Made by a program: the position numbers and the translations under genes. Shown here in pieces: positions 1 through 7,736 of a stretch of 64,000 nucleotides of DNA (the stretch's first letter is position 1; the number at the start of each line of letters is the position of its first letter). Source of the DNA: Thermoanaerobaculum aquaticum (lineage in GTDB: Bacteria; Acidobacteriota; Thermoanaerobaculia; Thermoanaerobaculales; Thermoanaerobaculaceae); NCBI RefSeq assembly GCF_000687145.1, contig NZ_JMFG01000006.1, positions 81,332-145,331 on the forward strand. The letters run 5' to 3'. The notes beneath the pieces are model-generated. The model saw nothing but the letters and a program-made list of their open reading frames with translations, did not search any database and was not told where the DNA came from.

Positions 1-1
1 C

Positions 2-1492
2 TTGGCCGCATCCCAGCCTGACCTCTGTCTTTCCTGCCACAAAGGGCTCAGCAAGCCAGCAAGCCTCACCCTCACCGGCGCCCATCCCCCCGTGGGCGAT
101 CAGTGCACCTCCTGCCACGAACCCCACGCCAGCACGGAAAAGCACCTTTTGTCGCAAGGACCACCAAAGCTGTGCCTTTCCTGCCACGGGGAAAGAGACG
201 TGCAGGACAAACACCCTCTGCCGGTGCTGGCAAGCTCCTGCGTGGGCTGCCACGCCCCGCACGGAAGCGACGTGAAGGGCATGCTTCTGGGCCAGGTGCT
301 CCACCCGCCTTTTGCCGAAAAGACCTGCCAGGCTTGCCACCGGAAGGGGTTAGGCAGCAAGGTGCTGATGCAAAAAACCGGTGCCGCCTTGTGCTTTGCC
401 TGCCACAGCCAGCAAGAAAAAACCTGGAGTTCCGGGACCGTGCACGGGGCGGTGCAAAAAGGCCAGTGCACCGCCTGCCATAACCCCCACCTTTCCGCCC
501 AACCGCACCTGGTGCGAGCCACCGGCCCAGCGTTATGCGTGGGATGCCATCAGGATGTGGGAAAGAAGCTGCAAGCCAAGACCCCGCACCCCCCGGCGCA
601 GGAAGACTGCCTCACCTGCCACCAACCCCACCAGGCCGACCGTTCCGGCTTGCTGCAGGCTCCAGTCAATGAACTTTGCGGCAACTGCCATGACGGAAGC
701 GACAAGGGTTTCGCGGCCAAGCACCTGCAAGCCAAAGGGGACAAGCTGGCGTGCGTGGGCTGCCACGACCCCCACGGCAGCCAAGGGGTGCACCTGCTGG
801 CGGAAGGTTCCTCTCACCCGCCCTTTGCGGAGGGGAGCTGCGATGCCTGCCACGAGGGCAGCGCTCAAAAGGTCATGGAAGGCGGCAGCCGGAAGCTGTG
901 CTTTGCCTGCCATTCGGACATGGAAGAAAACCTGGCCAAGGGGGATGTGCACGGGGCGGTGGAAGCCGGCGAGTGCGTGGCCTGTCATTCCCCCCACGCC
1001 TCGCGGCAATCTAGCCTCCTGAAAGCCACGCCCGCTTCGGTGTGCGGTGAGTGCCACCCCGATCAGCTGCCCGGACCGGGAGAAACCGCCCACGGCGTCA
1101 TCAAAGTTCTGGGCTGCCAGGCCTGCCACCAGCCCCATCAGGGCAAGGACAAGCTCCTGCGGAAAGAAGGACCCGAGCTCTGCACCGCCTGCCATGTGGC
1201 CAAGGCCACGTCGGAGCTGCAGGTGACGCTGTTTGGCAAGTTCACGGTTCCTCGCGAGCAGTGGAGCCAATGGGCGCGGCTGCGGCTTACCCCCGACGGC
1301 ACCCGCAACCACCCCGTGACCGGCCACCGGGTCTTGGGCACCCCCACCGCCGCCGGGCGCAACAAAAGCAGCTTTACCGGCGAGCTTTCCTGCCTGACCT
1401 GCCATGACCCCCACAAGGGTCAAGGTCGGGCGCTCGCCCGCCAGGGGCAGGATGGCAAGCCGGTTACCTGCGAAACCTGCCACGCCAAATGA
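2..1492 (+). CDS. Large multihaem c-type cytochrome, 5' end cut by window
   Basis: The reading frame is open at the left edge, so the signal peptide and true start are missing. The visible 496 residues hold 19 CXXCH haem-attachment motifs, many as the doubled pattern CxxCHxPH. Residues about 101-184 and 272-353 are an internal duplication: both start HPPFAE, carry LCFACHS, then VHGAV and a CxACHxPH motif. Such proteins are periplasmic or extracellular electron carriers. The last motif lies three residues from the C-terminus. The TGA stop overlaps an ATG of the next frame, so it heads or continues an operon with the NHL lipoprotein. The redox partner cannot be read from sequence. Confidence 0.9.
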   Translation: MAASQPDLCLSCHKGLSKPASLTLTGAHPPVGDQCTSCHEPHASTEKHLLSQGPPKLCLSCHGERDVQDKHPLPVLASSCVGCHAPHGSDVKGMLLGQVLHPPFAEKTCQACHRKGLGSKVLMQKTGAALCFACHSQQEKTWSSGTVHGAVQKGQCTACHNPHLSAQPHLVRATGPALCVGCHQDVGKKLQAKTPHPPAQEDCLTCHQPHQADRSGLLQAPVNELCGNCHDGSDKGFAAKHLQAKGDKLACVGCHDPHGSQGVHLLAEGSSHPPFAEGSCDACHEGSAQKVMEGGSRKLCFACHSDMEENLAKGDVHGAVEAGECVACHSPHASRQSSLLKATPASVCGECHPDQLPGPGETAHGVIKVLGCQACHQPHQGKDKLLRKEGPELCTACHVAKATSELQVTLFGKFTVPREQWSQWARLRLTPDGTRNHPVTGHRVLGTPTAAGRNKSSFTGELSCLTCHDPHKGQGRALARQGQDGKPVTCETCHAK

Positions 1493-1500
1493 GGGTGAAC

Positions 1501-2529
1501 ATGAAAGCCTGTTTTTTGTTGTGGGTCGCGGTTCTTTCCGCCTGTGCTTCTGCCCCTAAACAGGCCAAGACAGAGGCCGATCCCTATGCCCGCTACGTCT
1601 GGCCCCCACCACCCGATGAAGCCAAGATCCGCCTGGTGACGATCCTTTCCGGGCGCGCCGATGTGGAAGCCGAAAGCAAATGGAAAAGAGCCCTCATTGG
1701 CGCCTCCCCCCACGCGGTTTTTGACTTCCTGCGCAAGCCCTTTGCCGCGTTGTTCGATGCTCAAGGTCGCCTGTGGGTTTCAGACCCCGGCCTGCACGCG
1801 CTGGTGCGGTTTGATCAGCAAAACCGCCGCTACGACGTGTTTGGCACCACCGGCAGCTTGCGTTTGAAGACGCCCCTGGGCTTGGGGCTGGGACCCGACG
1901 GCACGGTGTACGTGGCCGACGCGGATCTCAAGCGGGTTTTGGCCTATGGGCCGGAGGGGGAACTGAAGACCGCGTACGGCAAACCCGGGGAGTTGGAAAA
2001 CCCCACCGATGCCGCGGTTTCCCCGGACGGCAAAAAGCTCTACGTCACCGACTCCAAAGCCCATCGCGTGGTGATCTTCGAGGCAGCGACCGGCAAAGTG
2101 GTGGGAAGCTTTGGGGAAAGGGGCTCCGGGGAAGGCCAGTTCAGCTTCCCCTCGGCGCTGTGCTTTGACGCCGAAGGGCACCTTTTTGTGGTGGACCAAA
2201 TCAACGCCCGGGTGCAGGTTTTCGACAGTGACGGGACCTTTCTGCAGGTAATTGGCGGACTGGGCGTGGGATTTGGCAACTTCGTGCGGCCCAAGGACGT
2301 GGCCGTTGACAACCAAGGCCGCCTGTACGTCAGCGACGCCGCGTTTAACAACGTGCAGATCTTCGACCGCGAGCTGCGCCTGCTCACCTTTGTGGGGGAA
2401 ACCGGCGAGCAACCGGGGCAGTTCCGCATTGCTTCGGGTATTGCCGTCCGCCCGGGGGAGTTTGCGGTGGTGGACCAGTTGGGCCGCAGGGTTCAGCTCT
2501 TCCGCTACCTACCCACTACTGGGGAATGA
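1501..2529 (+). CDS. NHL-repeat beta-propeller lipoprotein
   Basis: This 342-residue secreted lipoprotein has a signal peptide ending in lipobox LSAC (Cys15), followed by repeated NHL/beta-propeller blades of the type GRLWVSD, GTVYVAD, KKLYVTD, GHLFVVD and GRLYVSD. About six blades are visible. The family has no catalytic role and usually mediates protein contact on the cell surface. An in-frame ATG at 1489 overlaps the stop of the cytochrome. I prefer 1501 because GAGG lies six bases before it and the lipobox then falls at residue 15. NHL proteins recur twice more in this cluster, each next to a multihaem cytochrome, which suggests an assembly or anchoring role (inference). Confidence 0.85.
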   Translation: MKACFLLWVAVLSACASAPKQAKTEADPYARYVWPPPPDEAKIRLVTILSGRADVEAESKWKRALIGASPHAVFDFLRKPFAALFDAQGRLWVSDPGLHALVRFDQQNRRYDVFGTTGSLRLKTPLGLGLGPDGTVYVADADLKRVLAYGPEGELKTAYGKPGELENPTDAAVSPDGKKLYVTDSKAHRVVIFEAATGKVVGSFGERGSGEGQFSFPSALCFDAEGHLFVVDQINARVQVFDSDGTFLQVIGGLGVGFGNFVRPKDVAVDNQGRLYVSDAAFNNVQIFDRELRLLTFVGETGEQPGQFRIASGIAVRPGEFAVVDQLGRRVQLFRYLPTTGE

Positions 2530-2556
2530 AACCCACAGGGTGGGGATTTTTCCCCA
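2520..2556. promoter_or_regulatory. Tandem TGGGGA/TCCCCA operator upstream of tetrahaem cytochrome
   Basis: The palindrome TGGGGATTTTTCCCCA lies at 2541-2556, with a weaker copy TGGGGAATGAAACCCA at 2520-2535, 21 bp upstream (two helical turns). The same palindrome occurs at 8793-8808 before the paralogous cytochrome. It ends about 84 bp before the -24 element of the sigma54-type promoter, a usual distance for an activator site. The weak copy overlaps the stop codon of the NHL gene. Confidence 0.5.
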
Positions 2557-2639
2557 GCTTCTTTTTATCCATCCCCACCGCGCCTTGTTAACAGCTTGAT
2601 TACGAGAAGATTACACAAAGCGGTGAAATCTGTATCGCT

Positions 2640-2654
2640 TGGCATTTGCTTTGC
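2640..2654 (+). promoter_or_regulatory. Sigma54-type -24/-12 promoter
   Basis: TGGCATTTGCTTTGC matches the sigma54 consensus TGGCAC-N5-TTGC in both core elements, with the required 12-bp distance between the GG and GC dinucleotides. It lies 55 bp before the cytochrome start at 2709, leaving room for a 40-nt leader with a strong ribosome site. Confidence 0.6.
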
Positions 2655-2708
2655 ATCAAATGCGACAGGGGGCTTTCCCAGAAGGGAAAGCCCAGGAAAG
2701 GAGGATGT

Positions 2709-3383
2709 ATGAAGAAAGTTTTGGTTGTCTTTGCTTCTCTTATCTTGGCGGTGGGTCTCGCCAGCGCCGCTTCCATCGTGGGCTCCAAGCACGACCTGCG
2801 GGCCTCCGGGGGCGGCACCCCCACCGGCCAAGGGTTAACGGAGGTTTGCGTGGTGTGCCACACCCCCCACCAGGCGAGCGCTGCCAACGGCCAGTATCCA
2901 CTGTGGAACCACCAGGGTACAGCTACTGCCAGCTTTGGGGTCTACAGCAGCCCCACCATGAACGCCACCCCGGCGGAAATTGGCGGGGCAGCCATGGGTT
3001 CGCAGTCGGTTTCGCTCCTGTGCATGAGCTGCCACGATGGAACGGTGTCGGTGTTGGCCATGTACAACAATCCACCCAGCGGTGCGCCTACAGTCAATCC
3101 CATTAGCGGACGAATTGATGCCTCCGGTCGCATCATCAGCACCGCCAACATTGGCACGAACCTGACCGATGACCATCCGGTGAACTTCACGTACAACACG
3201 GCCTTGGCCAATGCCGACGGCGGCTTGGTGGACCCAGCAACCAGCCCCACCATTCAGGGCTGGCTGGTGGCCGGGACCGTGCAGTGCGCCTCCTGCCATG
3301 ACGTGCACGATCCCCAGTACACGCCGTTCCTGCGCGCTGACAACACCGGCTCGGCGCTGTGCCTCACCTGCCACATCAAGTAG
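2709..3383 (+). CDS. Secreted tetrahaem cytochrome (paralogue A), candidate filament subunit
   Basis: This is a 224-residue exported protein. The start at 2709 is fixed by the ribosome site AAAGGAGG and by the signal peptide (residues 1-20, cleavage after ASA). The mature N-terminus reads SIVGSKHDL. Four CXXCH motifs have their first Cys at residues 47, 105, 193 and 218; the last ends two residues before the C-terminus (CLTCHIK). PLWN after haem 1 and DDHP before haem 3 are shared with the paralogues at 7101 and 8888. Size, four haems, the N-terminal His and a haem at the extreme C-terminus resemble OmcE-type filament cytochromes. That resemblance is from memory of the family and needs a structural comparison. 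Confidence 0.88.
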   Translation: MKKVLVVFASLILAVGLASAASIVGSKHDLRASGGGTPTGQGLTEVCVVCHTPHQASAANGQYPLWNHQGTATASFGVYSSPTMNATPAEIGGAAMGSQSVSLLCMSCHDGTVSVLAMYNNPPSGAPTVNPISGRIDASGRIISTANIGTNLTDDHPVNFTYNTALANADGGLVDPATSPTIQGWLVAGTVQCASCHDVHDPQYTPFLRADNTGSALCLTCHIK

Positions 3384-3405
3384 TTTTTCGAAGGCGTAGC
3401 ATGTC

Positions 3406-3437
3406 CACCGGGCGGCGGGTTTTCCCGCCGCTCGGTG
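3406..3437 (+). other. Strong intercistronic RNA hairpin
   Basis: A 14-bp inverted repeat with one 2-bp mismatch pairs 3406-3419 with 3424-3437 around a TTTT loop, between the tetrahaem cytochrome and the ppiC gene. No U-run follows, so it is not a classical terminator. A hairpin here could protect the cytochrome message or lower read-through, giving much cytochrome and little isomerase. Confidence 0.55.
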
Positions 3438-3450
3438 TGCTGGGGGGACC

Positions 3451-4407
3451 ATGAAACATCTGGCACTGCTCACGCTTCTGGGAACAGTAGCAACGCTGGG
3501 CGCGCAAACACCGGTGGCCCGGGTGGGGGATGTGACCATTTCCCGGGAGATTTTGGACGAAAACGTGGCCCGGGTGCTTCAGGGCCAGTACCAACACACC
3601 CGGGTGAGCGAGGAGAAACTGCAGGAGCTGCGGGTGAAAGAGCTTTCTGTCCTCATCCGCCGGCAGCTTCTGGTGGCGGGAGCCAAAGACCGGGGTCTCG
3701 CCTTGCCGCTTGCCGAAGCTCGGCTGCAGGTGGCGGCCATGGAAAAGCAGCTGGGCCCGGAGGAGTATCAAAAATCCTTAAAAGCCCGGGGCTGGACCAG
3801 AAAAGACCACGAGCGGATCCTGGCGGAAACCCTCCTCGCCGAAAAAGCCTATCAGCGCTTCATCCTTAACCCGTCGGCTGTCAGTGAGGAGGAAATCGCG
3901 GCCTTTTTCAAAGCTAACCCAGAGCGTTTCCAGTGGCCCGAAGCGTTGCGCGTCCAGCATATTCTCCTCAAGGTTTCCGCTACCGCCGACGCCAAGACCT
4001 GGGAAAAACGCGAGCAAGAAGCAAAGGACCTCGTTGCCCGCCTGCAACGGGGGGAAGATTTCGCCACCTTGGCTTCCCAGCTTTCCGATGACCCTTACCG
4101 GGTCAAGGGCGGGGATTTGGGCTGGGTGCACCGCGGGCGCCTGGTGGAACCGCTGGAAACCGCAGTGTGGACCGCCCGGGTGGGACAGCTTCTAGGACCT
4201 GTGCGCTCCTCCGAAGGGTTTCACGTGGTCAGGGTGCTGGAGCGGCGGCTTGCCCGGCCCATGACGCTTGATGAAGCGCGGCCCCTCATTCAGCGGGAGC
4301 TTGGGGAAAAGAAGAGGCTTGAAGCGGAAAAGCGCTTCTTTGCCGAAGTGAAGAGCCGTCACGCCGTGGTGATCCTGGATTCCAGCTTGGCCCATGCGGC
4401 ACCTTAA
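3451..4407 (+). CDS. Secreted PpiC/SurA-type peptidyl-prolyl isomerase
   Basis: This 318-residue protein has an N-terminal signal peptide (cleavage near residue 18), a helical SurA/PrsA-like N-terminal region (about 25-160) and a parvulin (PpiC) domain at about 165-270 with QHILLK, FATLASQLSDDP, GGDLGWV and GFHVVRV. Parvulins help proteins fold after export across the inner membrane. The start is ATG after GGGGGG. Its end overlaps the beta-barrel gene by 14 bases, so the two are co-translated; a client role for the barrel or the exported cytochromes is likely. It is a standard family; only the substrate is inferred. Confidence 0.9.
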   Translation: MKHLALLTLLGTVATLGAQTPVARVGDVTISREILDENVARVLQGQYQHTRVSEEKLQELRVKELSVLIRRQLLVAGAKDRGLALPLAEARLQVAAMEKQLGPEEYQKSLKARGWTRKDHERILAETLLAEKAYQRFILNPSAVSEEEIAAFFKANPERFQWPEALRVQHILLKVSATADAKTWEKREQEAKDLVARLQRGEDFATLASQLSDDPYRVKGGDLGWVHRGRLVEPLETAVWTARVGQLLGPVRSSEGFHVVRVLERRLARPMTLDEARPLIQRELGEKKRLEAEKRFFAEVKSRHAVVILDSSLAHAAP

Positions 4408-6157
4408 GCTTTTCCTAATTTGCTTCTTGTTCGCTGCTCCGGCTTTGGCCCAGCAGTTCGGCCAGTGGAGCTGGCAGGCCAACGTGCGCGCCGGGGGTCG
4501 GAGCTACGAGAACACCTCCCAGGGCCAGGTCCTTTCCCAGTACCAGGAGCAGGTCCTGGGTTTGGCCTTCAACCTTAACGGTTTTTTGGTCCACCCAGCC
4601 ATTGCCCGCTTCAACCTGGGGCTAGACCTGGTCTTTTCCCGCTACCCCAAGGGCATGGCGGTGGACAACAACCGCACGGGCTTTTCCCTGCGCTTGGGTT
4701 TGCTTCCGGAAAGCGCCTATCCCCTCGAGCTGTTTGCCTCCCGCTCGCGGTTTGACTACCAGGGTTTGGCGGATTTGCCCGCCTTTACCTTTGCCGGCAC
4801 ACCCGAGCAAACCACCAGCTGGGGCGGGCGCTTGCGCTTTCGCCACGGACTCCTGGCCGGTGCCCTCTTGGGCTTTGACGCATCCACCATCCGCTTTTTG
4901 GAAGGAAGCAAGACCCAAGACGAAAAGCGGGCGTTTTTCGATTGGAGCGGCAGCGGCCAACGCCTGCAGCACCATCTGCGCTTGGACCACCAGGACCGCA
5001 GCTACGGTGTGCTGGGTTTGAGGTACCGGGACGTTACGGCTACCTGGGATTCCCACGGGAACTTTACGCCCACCACCCGCTGGGACCTTTCCCTTTCCGG
5101 TCTGCAACGGGAGTTTGGCCGCGGTGGAAGCTCGTACGTTCAAAGCTCGCTTCGCCAAAACCTCACCCATCAAACCCCGTCGTCCTGGGTTTTGTCGGCC
5201 TTTTACGCCGGAGGTTTTGCCCAAAGCGAGGGGAGCGAAGCGTCGGTGACCCATGACCTGTCCTTAAGGGCACAAAGGAGCTTTACGGGCGGCTTTGACC
5301 TGGGCGTTGACGTGGGTGCCGCTCGTCAGCAAGCCGGGGATTACTCCACCCAGGCGCCCCGCTTGGGGTTGACCGCCAGTTACCAAAGGCAGGGGAAGCT
5401 GGGGCAGCTTGCCCTTTCGGCAGCTACCGCTCTGGGACGCCTCACCCAAGAAGGCCCCGACCAACGCGCCACCAGCTCCTACGCCAGCACCTCCGCCGGG
5501 CTTACCCTGCGTTCGGGATCGCCCCAGGTCCTGCAAGGGGAGCTGGAGCTTGCTTACGCCAAGAACAAGCTGCGGCAAGCGGCCGAAGACGTGGGTCCAC
5601 AACCGGAACCCCAGGCGCTTTTGGCTTTGGGTACTGAGGACAACCGACGGGCGCGGCTCACCCTCCGCCGAAACTTGGGTGCTGTGCAGCTTTCCGCCTT
5701 TTCCGACTGGTGGCAGCGGGAAACCACCCCCACTTGGAACCTCCCTCGACTGGAAAGCAAAACCCTTACCCACACCCTGCAGGCGGGCTTCCCTGTGGGG
5801 AACCTGGCCATCAACGTGGGCCAAAGCCAGTACTTCGCGGTGCGTAAACAAGAACTCGCCTACTTTTCCGGGGTTTTGTCGCTGCGCCCTTTCCATTTCC
5901 TGGGGCTCACCCTGAGCCACCGGCAAGACCGCCGTCGCCTTCCCGGCGAGCCTTGGTTAGACTCCAAGCGGCAGGAAGTGGCGATGACGGGGTATCTGGG
6001 CGCGTACCAACTGCAACTGCGGCTGTACTGGCTTGAGGACCGCTGGAACCTTGGCGCGCCGCGCGAGGATCGGGGCTTAACCTGGACGGTTTCCCGGAGC
6101 ATGGGCGGGTGGTTGCCCATCATCACCGCTCCGGTTCGCCGGGGGGTGATCCGGTGA
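4394..6157 (+). CDS. Outer-membrane beta-barrel protein of the cytochrome cluster
   Basis: This 587-residue protein has a clear signal peptide (cleavage after ALA, about residue 19). The mature part is made of alternating polar/hydrophobic stretches with aromatic girdles throughout, for example FNLGLDLVFSRY, WDLSLSGLQREF and LRLYWLED, typical of a 20- to 26-strand outer-membrane barrel. I see no haem motif and no recognisable porin family. It overlaps ppiC by 14 bases and the next NHL gene by four. In porin-cytochrome conduits a barrel houses or exports cytochromes, and this gene is the obvious candidate. The C-terminus lacks the usual terminal Phe, which is unusual for a BAM substrate. Confidence 0.75.
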   Translation: MRHLKLFLICFLFAAPALAQQFGQWSWQANVRAGGRSYENTSQGQVLSQYQEQVLGLAFNLNGFLVHPAIARFNLGLDLVFSRYPKGMAVDNNRTGFSLRLGLLPESAYPLELFASRSRFDYQGLADLPAFTFAGTPEQTTSWGGRLRFRHGLLAGALLGFDASTIRFLEGSKTQDEKRAFFDWSGSGQRLQHHLRLDHQDRSYGVLGLRYRDVTATWDSHGNFTPTTRWDLSLSGLQREFGRGGSSYVQSSLRQNLTHQTPSSWVLSAFYAGGFAQSEGSEASVTHDLSLRAQRSFTGGFDLGVDVGAARQQAGDYSTQAPRLGLTASYQRQGKLGQLALSAATALGRLTQEGPDQRATSSYASTSAGLTLRSGSPQVLQGELELAYAKNKLRQAAEDVGPQPEPQALLALGTEDNRRARLTLRRNLGAVQLSAFSDWWQRETTPTWNLPRLESKTLTHTLQAGFPVGNLAINVGQSQYFAVRKQELAYFSGVLSLRPFHFLGLTLSHRQDRRRLPGEPWLDSKRQEVAMTGYLGAYQLQLRLYWLEDRWNLGAPREDRGLTWTVSRSMGGWLPIITAPVRRGVIR

Positions 6158-7104
6158 GGAAGGCCCTGGCCCTGGCTGCAGCGTGGGCGGCCGCCAGCTG
6201 CGGCACCACCCCAACTGCGGTTCCCAAGCTCATTTGGTCCAGCCCTTCGCCCAGGGTGGAGCTGGTTTCGGTCATGCAAACCACCGCCGACATCCCCATG
6301 CCGTGGCTGCGCCGCATGGTGGGCTCGGGGGCTGAGGCGCTTTTCGTGCGCCCCTACGGTGTAGCCTGGCTGGGCGAAGATTTGCTGGTGGTGGATTCCG
6401 GGGCACGGAGGGTTTTGCGGTTTGCTGCAGGTTCACTGCTGCGCTCGCCGGAAGGTGTGTTTGCCGAGCCTCTCTTTGCGGCCGCCATCCCAAGCGGCGT
6501 TGCGGTGAGCGACCCCCCGGCCGGCAAGGTGGTGCTTTTGGACGAAGCTTTGCGTCCTCAATCGGTTTTGGCCGAAGGCTTACAGCGCCCCACCGGTTTG
6601 GCCTGGGTGGGGGGCGGGCTTTGGGTGGCCGAAACCACAGCCCATCAGCTGCGCTGCCTGGGCCCTGTTTGCCCCCGGCCCACCTTGGGCCAGCGCGGAG
6701 TCGGCCAAGGCGAGCTCAACTTCCCCACCGCTTTAGCCGCCTCCGGCACCACCCTCTGGGTGGCGGACACCTTGAACTTCCGCATTCAGGCGTTTGACAT
6801 CAACTCCGGGGAGGTGACGGCAGTTGTTGGCGGGCTCGGGGACAGCCCCGGCAGCACCCCCCGCGCCAAGGGTTTGGCGGTAGATGGGGAAGGTCAGCTT
6901 TGGGTGAGCGATGGCGTGTTGAACCAGGTAAGCGTGTTTTCGCCCGCGGGTCACCTGTTAACCTGTTTGGGGGGAGAAACGGCTTCCCAGCCCCTGTTTT
7001 CCATGCCCGCCGGCATCGCTGCCCGCGGGCGAGAAATTGCGGTGGCCGATGCGCTGGCTCGGCGCATCGTGGTGTTTCGCGTAAAGGCCCAGGAGGGACC
7101 GTGA
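6154..7104 (+). CDS. NHL-repeat beta-propeller lipoprotein (second copy)
   Basis: This 316-residue lipoprotein has lipobox AASC in its first 16 residues, when the GTG at 6154 is used as start. That start overlaps the barrel stop by four bases (GTGA). An upstream in-frame ATG at 6109 would put an unlikely basic tail before the signal. Blades read DLLVVDSGARRVLRF, GLWVAETTAHQL, TLWVADTLNFRIQAF and QLWVSDGVLNQVSVF. It differs greatly in sequence from the copies at 1501 and 9616, so this is not a recent duplication. Its stop overlaps the next cytochrome start by four bases. It probably scaffolds cytochromes on the surface (inference). Confidence 0.85.
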   Translation: MRKALALAAAWAAASCGTTPTAVPKLIWSSPSPRVELVSVMQTTADIPMPWLRRMVGSGAEALFVRPYGVAWLGEDLLVVDSGARRVLRFAAGSLLRSPEGVFAEPLFAAAIPSGVAVSDPPAGKVVLLDEALRPQSVLAEGLQRPTGLAWVGGGLWVAETTAHQLRCLGPVCPRPTLGQRGVGQGELNFPTALAASGTTLWVADTLNFRIQAFDINSGEVTAVVGGLGDSPGSTPRAKGLAVDGEGQLWVSDGVLNQVSVFSPAGHLLTCLGGETASQPLFSMPAGIAARGREIAVADALARRIVVFRVKAQEGP

Positions 7105-7736
7105 AGCTTGCCACCTGCTTCCTGCTTCTGGCTTCGGGTTGCTGGGCGCAAGGCACCAGCGTGGTGCATACCGTGCATAACCTCTCGGCCTTTGGACCCG
7201 GCGAAGTGAAGGTCCTGGGCGAAAAGGAGGTGTGCAAGTTCTGCCATGTCCCCCACTCCGCCACCGTGTCCGCACCCCTGTGGGGGCGGCCGGTGCCCCA
7301 GGGGCAATTCCGGGTTCCGGAGGTTTCCGCAGGACGCGGCAAGGCCCCGGCCCCGCAACCGGACGGGGCCTCCCGCTTGTGCCTTTCCTGCCACGACGGC
7401 AGCGTGGCCCAGGGCTTTTCCCCGGCGGCCAAGACCTTGAAGGCTTTCTCGGTTGGAGGTTTGCGGGAAAAGGGAGACCTCTCCGGAAGCCACCCGGTTT
7501 CGATTCCTTTGCCCGAAAGCTCACTCGATCCTGACGACGAGCGGGATATGGGCGTGAAGGCCCAGGCGGTGATTGCCGCCGATCCCACCGTGCGCTTGGA
7601 CAAGGACGGGAAGCTCCAATGCACCACCTGCCACGACCCCCACGCCGATCCTTACTACCAACCCGGTGTGGTTCCCCACTTTTGGGTGCGACCCACCGTG
7701 GATGAGGTGTGCCTGGCATGCCACGAGCTGCGGTAA
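7101..7736 (+). CDS. Secreted tetrahaem cytochrome (paralogue B)
   Basis: This 211-residue exported cytochrome starts at GTG 7101, overlapping the preceding TGA. The signal peptide ends near CWA-Q. Four CXXCH motifs are VCKFCH, LCLSCH, QCTTCH and VCLACH, the last three residues from the C-terminus. The mature N-terminus SVVHTVHNL aligns with SIVGSKHDL of paralogues A and C, keeping the His that may serve as a distal haem ligand. PLWG after haem 1 matches PLWN of the others. Unlike A and C it sits inside the operon with no promoter of its own, and its end overlaps the next gene by 19 bases if ATG 7718 is used. Confidence 0.87.
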   Translation: MKLATCFLLLASGCWAQGTSVVHTVHNLSAFGPGEVKVLGEKEVCKFCHVPHSATVSAPLWGRPVPQGQFRVPEVSAGRGKAPAPQPDGASRLCLSCHDGSVAQGFSPAAKTLKAFSVGGLREKGDLSGSHPVSIPLPESSLDPDDERDMGVKAQAVIAADPTVRLDKDGKLQCTTCHDPHADPYYQPGVVPHFWVRPTVDEVCLACHELR

